Of a stretch of 64,000 nt of DNA, positions 58,405-64,000 are shown one piece after another. Origin of the DNA: Iris pallida (taxonomy: Eukaryota; Streptophyta; Magnoliopsida; Asparagales; Iridaceae). The position numbers were made by a program, and so were the translations under genes. The stretch lies in the NCBI GenBank assembly GCA_029216955.1, contig JANAVB010004063.1, forward strand, positions 1-64,000. The letters run 5' to 3'. Each line of letters begins with the position of its first letter. The first letter of the stretch is position 1. Below the pieces are notes generated by a model. That model saw only the letters and a program-made list of their open reading frames with translations. It was not told the DNA's origin and made no database searches.

Positions 58405-59838
58405 CTAGGTCAAACGCTCCGCATCCTCCAGATGTGCGTGAGCCTGCCAGCCATCTTCAAGCCTCTTCAGAGCACGCTCCAAACCAGCAGAAGTTCGGGT
58501 GACTTTGTCGGCCTCCTGAACAATTAACTCCATTTTCGTGCGGAAGGCTTCGAGCTCAGATTCCAAGAGAGCCAATTTCCTCTGGAGCTCGAGGATTTGC
58601 TCTCTCGTATCAATTATCCCCCGGGAGGCGGTCGCTTCCCGAGCAATACAATTCTCTCTCCGACGGCTCAGCTGATCATACTGTAGAGACAGATCATGGA
58701 GGTCCTTCATTATAATTGGCTTGGATGCATCTCGTGCAGCCCTTACCTTCTCCATGGCTGTTATACGGAAGGCACGCTCCTGGTCTATTGTCGAAAACAG
58801 GTCAACTTATCGCAGTACTTCAAACTGGGCCACAAGCTGATCAGCCTCTAGCAATTTGGGCTCCAAAAGATCAACTATCCCTGTCCCACTGTGGAGGGTT
58901 CTCAAGATTTCAATTTGTCCATGGGCGCATTGACGGGCCAAGGCAAAAGATATCCCCCTCTCCACGGCATCCTCAACCCCTCGCCTCAGGTAACGGTAGA
59001 AACTGTCAACCACATCCTTTGACGATTCATCCAGGACTTCTGAAGAAGATGGCATCAAAGGAAGAGTGGTCGGCAGTGTTGAAGAAGATGCATCGGAACT
59101 TGATGCCCCTGCCACCAGAAAAACAAGTTCTGAGCGAAAAGACGCTTGAATAGCGGCTAATTCCTTCTCCGCAACCCGAAGGACCTGGGGACTCGGCAGG
59201 GCGAAAAGGTCGACCCCCGGAGCCATATGAACAGAGGAGGGTGCGGGGACCATTTCTTCCCGCCCCGGACGTTCTGCCATCTTCTCTTCCGAACTCGACT
59301 CAGCGGGAGGTCCTTCAATATAAGATGGAAGGGGAGGAGGCACACTCTCTCTGACGAACTCTACCCTGACAATATCCGTCATTGGCAGTGAAGGAGCAGG
59401 ACCTGTATGTCTAGAGCAACCATCAATCAGCTTAACCCAAAGGATGTGATGATAGAGCGAATGAGCCTCCTCATTAGTCAAGACTTGGATTATCTTACTA
59501 GGGGAGAGTTGCGAAGGCTGAGGTTCGTTCACAGCCGCCGTAGCCTCTTCACTAGCGACATCCGAGCCGAATTCAGCTGGTTCCTCTGCCCCAGCCGCCC
59601 CGAAAGGAGATACAACTGGATCAGCGTCACCCGGCTGAAGTTCAGCAGTCTCGGGGACGGGTTCAGCATAGCCTACGTTGCCCTGGGTTGAGACCTCAGC
59701 AACGGGAGGAACCTCATCCATCGTCGGGAGAACTCCAGCAGAAATAATCTCGGCACACATGTCACTAATCAAAGTGGTCAGAGTCGGGTTGACTTCAGAA
59801 ACAGCGGTCGGCTCTCGAGAGTCCGACTCTTCTGACGC

Positions 59839-59919
59839 CTACAGAAAAAAGAAAAATGATTAGGTCATAGTTTAGGAAAAAGAAGAGCTAAAGAAGAAGA
59901 TGGTTGTAATTCAATTCAC
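59839..59919 (-). other. Intron of the antisense gene (81 bp)
   Basis: GTGAATTG donor and TTTTCTTTTTTCTGTAG acceptor on the minus strand. The length is a multiple of three and the frame is open on both sides. Read unspliced, the frame meets TGA at 59911. Confidence 0.65.
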
Positions 59920-62279
59920 CTCCGAAACGGCGTCCATATCCTCGCCTCTCTCCTTAATGAGCAGCCGGCGAGGCTTAACCGCAGCCCGTTTTACGGAGTA
60001 AGTTCTGCCGACATCAGCGGACTCATGCCTGCTTCGCTTTCGGAAAGAGCTCGACGCAACGGGCGGCTGATCCGCCACCACCTCATCTGCAGGAGGGAGA
60101 GAGTTATCGGGGTCATGCTCGTCATCCTCTTCGTCCGCGTTGGCAGACTCCGAGTCTGACATCGCGACCGTGTTCTTCTTCTTCTTCCTCGCCTTGGACC
60201 CCTGGGGCTTCTCCTCCAAGCCAGTACCAACAATAAAGCTGGTACTCGGGTCAAAGCCAACAAGAGGCTTGCTCGCCGTGACATGGTATAGGGCCGCCAA
60301 ATACAAGATCTCTTCTGGCACCCCAGCATCAGGAACTGAAAAACTGGTACGGGTGTGAACCGTATCATAATAGTGCCAGGCCCTGATGCCGTCAAGGACG
60401 CTACCTTCAAAACCCAGGCAAGAGCTGGAACTGTCTAAGAGTATCTGACTATACCCAAACTGTCGAGAGAACCTACTGGGCAAGTAAGGCTCCAAGTAGA
60501 CAGTGTTGCGGTTGCGGTATACTAGGTACACAGGACGGATGTTACGCAACCAAAAGAGCATCTTCTCGGGCAAGAGGTGAGGAGGACCGGTACCGTCAAT
60601 ATGTACACCCCTCACTTCTTCGTCGGTGAAATGAGGAACAGACACAAAAAAATTGTATCCGTCCACTCCCGCCAGCGCCCTCCGACAGACTGGCATAGTA
60701 TTGCACCCCAGGACATAATGCGATACCGGAAGATGAAAGCATCATTAGCCGTTATACCGTCTTCTGCGTCAGGACTCATCAAAGACCGACAGTGCATCAA
60801 CAGCCAGCTACCCCATCAGGTAATGATAGGGCAGCTCAATGCGTTCAAAGTCCTTCGTCGTGTCACAGGCGATAACCTTGGATGAGAAGGTGCAGAGGCC
60901 ACGGTGTATGTTGCACACTATGGTCGAAAGAAGAGCTGGTCTGATTCCAAAGACCAGCTTCACCGCAGGAAGGATAAAATTATGGATGATCCTCTCGATC
61001 AAACCAGCCCCTCCCGAGATCACGTAATTCCACAGTCGTACCATCAGGAACCCTGCCAGAATTGCTTTGTCGGACATTTACTGAGTGCCCTGATAAAAAT
61101 AACTAAAGGAGTCAGTTTGACTCCCAAGTCTGTCGCCCGGGGCCCTCGATCTCTTGGCAGTCGATGCCAGGCCCTGTACCTCCTCTTGGGTTTGAGGATC
61201 TCGGGAAGAAACCCGACCTGAGGCGCTTTGCGTAAAAAGGTATGTGACCCAGGACCGGGTGTGAGAAAGGTTTCCTTTCGAGCTATCGTCCTTCTTGATG
61301 GACGTCTGGTGGCAGGTGTTGTGGTGACATAATAGTTCTCGATAGACGGCAACAAAGCCCGCAAACCGCTGATCCACGAACTCTTCGTTCATCGGGGTAT
61401 ATACTTCAAAGACTTCTTTCCCCCAAGGCAGCTTGGAAACTGCATACATCTCGTGAAAAGCGAGTCCCATCTCCCCTCCAGTCATGAAGAAGGTCCCCGT
61501 GCGGCAGTTGTACATCTCCAGCAGAGCCATAAACAATCTTTTGTTTATAGGCAAGCCATAACAGGTGCCCCGAATAGCATGGTAGATACCAATCTCACAC
61601 AGGAGAGTCCCATACTTTCGCAAGATCCACGTGGTCAAGTTGGCCCACGAAGGGATGGGGTTTATCCAGTTCTACAGTGCCAACCGGCCAACGGGATAGG
61701 AACCCTTCTGAGCAAGCTGGTTCAGGAATGTGTCAGCTTGAGAGAAATTGAAATTGGGACCGTGCACATTTGCGAAGGTACCCGGGGCCAACCCCATCAC
61801 GTAGCGAGTCAATGATACCTTGCCCGCGTACACTGACCCCAAGTTTCTGTTATAATGGATGTTACCCACAAACATCTCCGACTAGCTCGGAGTCAAGGAG
61901 TCTACCATCTTTCTGTCCATCGGCAGCATGTTGAACCAGGACAGCAGAAAATGATGATCCATCTGAGGAATATGGATCGCCATTCCGTCAGAAGTAAAAC
62001 TCCAATTCTCAGATATCTCTAGAACTTGGGGGTTCTTCACAGTCAAGGCATCCCCAAAGAGGAATGCAGGCTTCAGATATTCTCTCCCCAGTTTCTCCGA
62101 GTTCATCATGGCACAGAGAAAGTAGAAGGACTGGTTCTTGATAGCATTCAGCCTCTCTACAGGCTCGTCTTTGGGAAGCTGGTTCACCACATACTCGACT
62201 ATGTGGTCGAACCGCACACCTACAGCAGATTGGGCTGAACCCACCAAGGTCTCTTCCGTAGGATTGACTGGCAGATTCG

Positions 62280-63024
62280 CTGAAAAAAAAGACAAAAGAA
62301 ACAAGTTGGAAGATGGCTAGGGAAAACTGCTTAGTATTTTCGAGCTCATGCGGCTCTGTTTAGCGGGTGCTTATGCGGCCCAGTTCAAATGAGCTTATGT
62401 GGCTCTGTTTTGCGGGGCATCATGCGGCACAATTCAAGTGAGCTTATGCGACTCTGCTTAGCGGGGCATCATACGGCCCAATTCAAGTAAGCTTATGTGG
62501 CTCTGTTTAGCGGGAGCTTATGCGGTCCAGTTCAAAAGAGTTCATGTGGCTCCGCTTGATGGGTCTTATGCGGCACAGTTCGAGGAAGTTTATGCGGCCC
62601 AGTTTAAATGAGCTTATGCAGTTTTGCTTAGCACAAACTCATGCGGCCCAGTTTAAATGAGCTTATGAGGTTCTACTTAGCACGACCTCATGCGACCCAG
62701 TTCAAATGAGCTTATGTGGCCCTGTTTTATGGGGGTTCATACGGCTCAGTTCAGAGGGACTTATGCGGCTCTGTTCTGTGGGTCATCATGCGGTCCAGTG
62801 CTTATGCGGCCACGAGACGACTATCATACGACTCGAACATGGGGCATACCCCCCATGCAGCTCGGACATGAGATGTACATGTGGCACGTACAGCACAGTA
62901 GGCGGATTCATCACAATGAACTTGAATAGTTCAATGAAGACGAAGAAGGCCCACGTATAAAACATGCGGCGTGGCCATGATGATTAGGATTTTGAGTTCA
63001 TGCAATTTCTTCCAACGTTTTTAC
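62280..63024 (-). other. First intron of the antisense gene (745 bp), containing the ATGCGGC array
   Basis: ACTG before GTAAAAAC (donor at 63024) and a U-rich acceptor ending CAG at 62280. Splicing puts the start codon at 63133 in phase with the long exon 2 frame. The intron body is mostly the repeat array at 62345-62835. Confidence 0.65.
62345..62835. repeat. ATGCGGC(C/T) array upstream of the 3' LTR
   Basis: More than fifteen copies of (T/C)ATGCGGC(C/T)C, alternating GGCTCTG(T/C)TTAGCGGG and GGCCCAGTTCAAATGAGC contexts, with a composite period near 45-50 bp. Confidence 0.85.
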
Positions 63025-63225
63025 CAGTAATGGCAGCGTGAACATCAGGATAAACTGTGGGCGCCGCAGTCGACGAGGAAGCCTCTCCTTTACCCTTCGC
63101 CACAAAGGAAGCCTTGGATGCCTTGGGGGCCATTGATGATCGAAGGAGAAGACGACGGCAACTAGGGCAAGAATGGCTTGAACAAGAGAAGAAAGTAAAG
63201 AGTCTATCTCTAAAAATTACTCATA

Positions 63226-63235
63226 CTTATAGGCG
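63226..63235 (-). promoter_or_regulatory. Putative TATA box of the antisense gene
   Basis: On the minus strand CCTATAAGT lies about 95 bp upstream of ATG at 63133. A start site about 30 bp downstream of it would leave a leader of roughly 65 bp rich in TTCTTCTC. It is the only TATA match at a suitable distance. Confidence 0.45.
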
Positions 63236-63455
63236 AACAGGGGGATCGTAGGCCGATGGACGCTTCGAACCATGTGCTGCCTAGAAGACAAAACCGACTC
63301 TTGGGATTTTATTCCCTCTCATGCAAAAAAGAGTGCTCATAATCACGGCAATCTAAAATATTTAATGCCGACTCTTGGGATCCTACCCAAAAGACGGCTT
63401 TAAATCAAAACAAATCAAGAGCAAATAATGAGACGCCTATATGGCAGGAAGGACA

Positions 63456-63590
63456 ACATGCGGCCAGAGTAGTCCATGTGGCTAGGAAGTCTATGCGGCC
63501 AAAGCAGTCCATTCGGCCAGAGCAGTCCATGCGGCCAGAACATCCCATGCAGCCAGAACATCCTCTGCGGCCAGAGGAGCCTATGTGGAC
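63456..63590. repeat. ATGCGGCCAGA array before the 3' LTR
   Basis: About eight copies of (C/T)(A/C)(T/C)GCGGCCAGAnnA spaced by 17 bp, another form of the element-wide ATGCGGC word. Confidence 0.8.
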
Positions 63591-63641
63591 ATAGCCATAC
63601 TTCTATTTCAAAGTATTTTAATATTTATAAATTGAAAACTT

Positions 63642-63650
63642 TGAAGGGGG
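63642..63650 (+). other. Polypurine tract of the Tat element
   Basis: TGAAGGGGG ends three bases before the 3' LTR start, the expected place for plus-strand priming. Confidence 0.6.
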
Positions 63651-63653
63651 TCT

Positions 63654-64000
63654 TGTAGAAGCATAAAAAAGAACAGAAAATTTCAGGCGGCTCAAAACAG
63701 AGGGAGTCTCATGTGGTTCAAGAATCTCTTAGAGCTTCATGCGGCTCAAGAATCATTTAGAGCTTCATGCGGCTCAAAAGTCCCTTAGAGATTCATGCAG
63801 CTCGAAAGTCTTCGATAGCTCCATGCGGCTCGAGAAAAGCCACATGGCCCTATACGATTCAAAAATAGGCCACTACAGCTGACCATAATTACTCTGAGCA
63901 GCTGGCTCATTAAATGCTCTGACACATGTAGAAGCGTAAAAAGTTCTTCAGAGAAAGAGTCAAAGCATTTCATTCATAAGTGATTGGTTTTACGCCAAAC
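63654..64000 (+). repeat. 3' LTR of the Tat element, start only
   Basis: TGTAGAAGCATAAAAAAGAAC and the following 270 bp match 42305-42590, with CATGCGGCTC repeats in the same order. The match stops at 63926, where another TGTAGAAGC starts. Confidence 0.8.
63927..64000 (+). mobile_element. Possible start of a further nested LTR
   Basis: TGTAGAAGCGTAAAAAG begins exactly where the 3' LTR stops matching the 5' LTR. It resembles the LTR start itself, so a related element may have inserted here. Only 74 bp are visible. Confidence 0.45.

Larger units (their letters stand above)
58405..63133 (-). pseudogene. Antisense spliced gene of the Tat element with PMD-like segment and coiled-coil tail
   Basis: ATG at 63133 opens MAPKASKASFVAKGKGEASS. 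Exon 1 ends at 63025 before GTAAAAAC. A polypyrimidine-rich acceptor ending TTTTTTTTCAG (62281-62280) begins exon 2 at 62279. Phase 1 is kept, giving ...ANLPVNPTEET. From there every segment down to 58405 is in one reading frame, about 1,290 codons, broken by stops at 61882, 61672, 61078, 60808 and 58807. A second intron (59919-59839, 81 bp, GTGAAT...CTGTAG) removes a stop and joins DAVSE to ASEESDS in phase. YLPSRFSRQFGYSQ (about 60486-60445) resembles the PMD C-terminal motif. Residues near the end (LQRKLALLESELEAF) form a coiled coil. Function unknown; antisense ORFs are known in Tat elements such as Grande. Confidence 0.75.
42305..64000 (+). mobile_element. Large Tat-lineage Ty3/Gypsy retrotransposon with antisense gene (3' end outside window)
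   Basis: 5' LTR at 42305-47344, primer site at 47348, then gag, protease, spacer, reverse transcriptase, RNase H, second (archaeal-type) RNase H and integrase to 57311. An antisense gene (63133-58405), a polypurine tract (63642-63650) and the 3' LTR from 63654 follow. A second RNase H before integrase is the mark of the Tat lineage (Ogre, Retand, Grande), which also commonly carries extra or antisense ORFs. With its nested solo LTRs removed, the LTR is about 1.45 kb and the internal region about 15 kb. It inserted into LTR copy 2. The left flank is TGCCC. Confidence 0.85.

Noticed and set aside
63057..63251. Plus-strand 64-aa ORF
   Set aside because: It is the complement of exon 1 and the leader of the antisense gene, whose minus-strand reading has better support from in-phase splicing.

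Overview
This is nuclear DNA of a flowering plant. The window is a gene-poor stack of transposable elements (TEs) nested inside one another, and I see no intact ordinary gene, no rRNA or tRNA gene, and nothing prokaryotic. The plant origin rests on the element families: a FAR1/Jittery-type Mutator element (MULE) with SWIM and OTU domains, plant mobile domain (PMD) proteins, a CACTA transposase, a BED-type hAT, a SIRE-like Copia element, and a Tat-lineage Ty3/Gypsy element with two RNase H domains. I cannot name the species.

Region 1 (about 397-20514) is one large MULE opened by later insertions. Its ends are related inverted repeats (397-432, 20478-20514). It carries a rightward pseudo-transposase (about 2035-4640) and a leftward PMD gene (5625-7880). 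Three intergenic spacers carry the same palindromic GGACTGCCAG sequence. A CCCTA-rich non-autonomous element (about 433-1274) sits inside the left terminal repeat. A CACTA element (8495-20331) sits near the right end and itself contains a 4.5 kb solo LTR (8666-13158, 5-bp duplication CCGGC) and a decayed Copia fragment.

Region 2 (20515-37755) begins with a C-rich spacer. A LINE relic follows, split by a hAT element with GGCCGGGCC-rich ends (about 21840-25319). Next is a SIRE-like Copia element on the minus strand (26029 to about 33800) with an extra ORF beyond pol, then a broken GC-rich gene fragment, two CACTA 5' ends, and a second copy of the SIRE LTR. Both LTR copies share 208 bp of identical-length flank ahead of the target duplication GGTCT, which points to a duplication after insertion.

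Region 3 (37756-42304) holds exon relics, one resembling the COP1-interacting-protein family, then an inverted fragment of a Tat-type Gypsy element, then the start of another member of the TGTCACGACC LTR family.

Region 4 (42305 to the window end) is a large Tat-lineage Gypsy element: 5' LTR split by a 3.6 kb solo LTR (duplication CAAAG), primer site, gag, protease, a spacer with repeated IRLSR motifs, reverse transcriptase, RNase H, a second RNase H split by a 1.27 kb solo LTR (duplication GAACC), integrase, and the start of the 3' LTR. Between integrase and the 3' LTR an antisense gene (63133 to 58405) runs the opposite way. It has its own TATA-like box, at least two introns whose splice sites keep the frame, one reading frame of nearly 1,300 codons broken by a few stops, a PMD-like segment and a coiled-coil tail. 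This antisense gene and the MULE's palindromic spacers are the most interesting features of the window.
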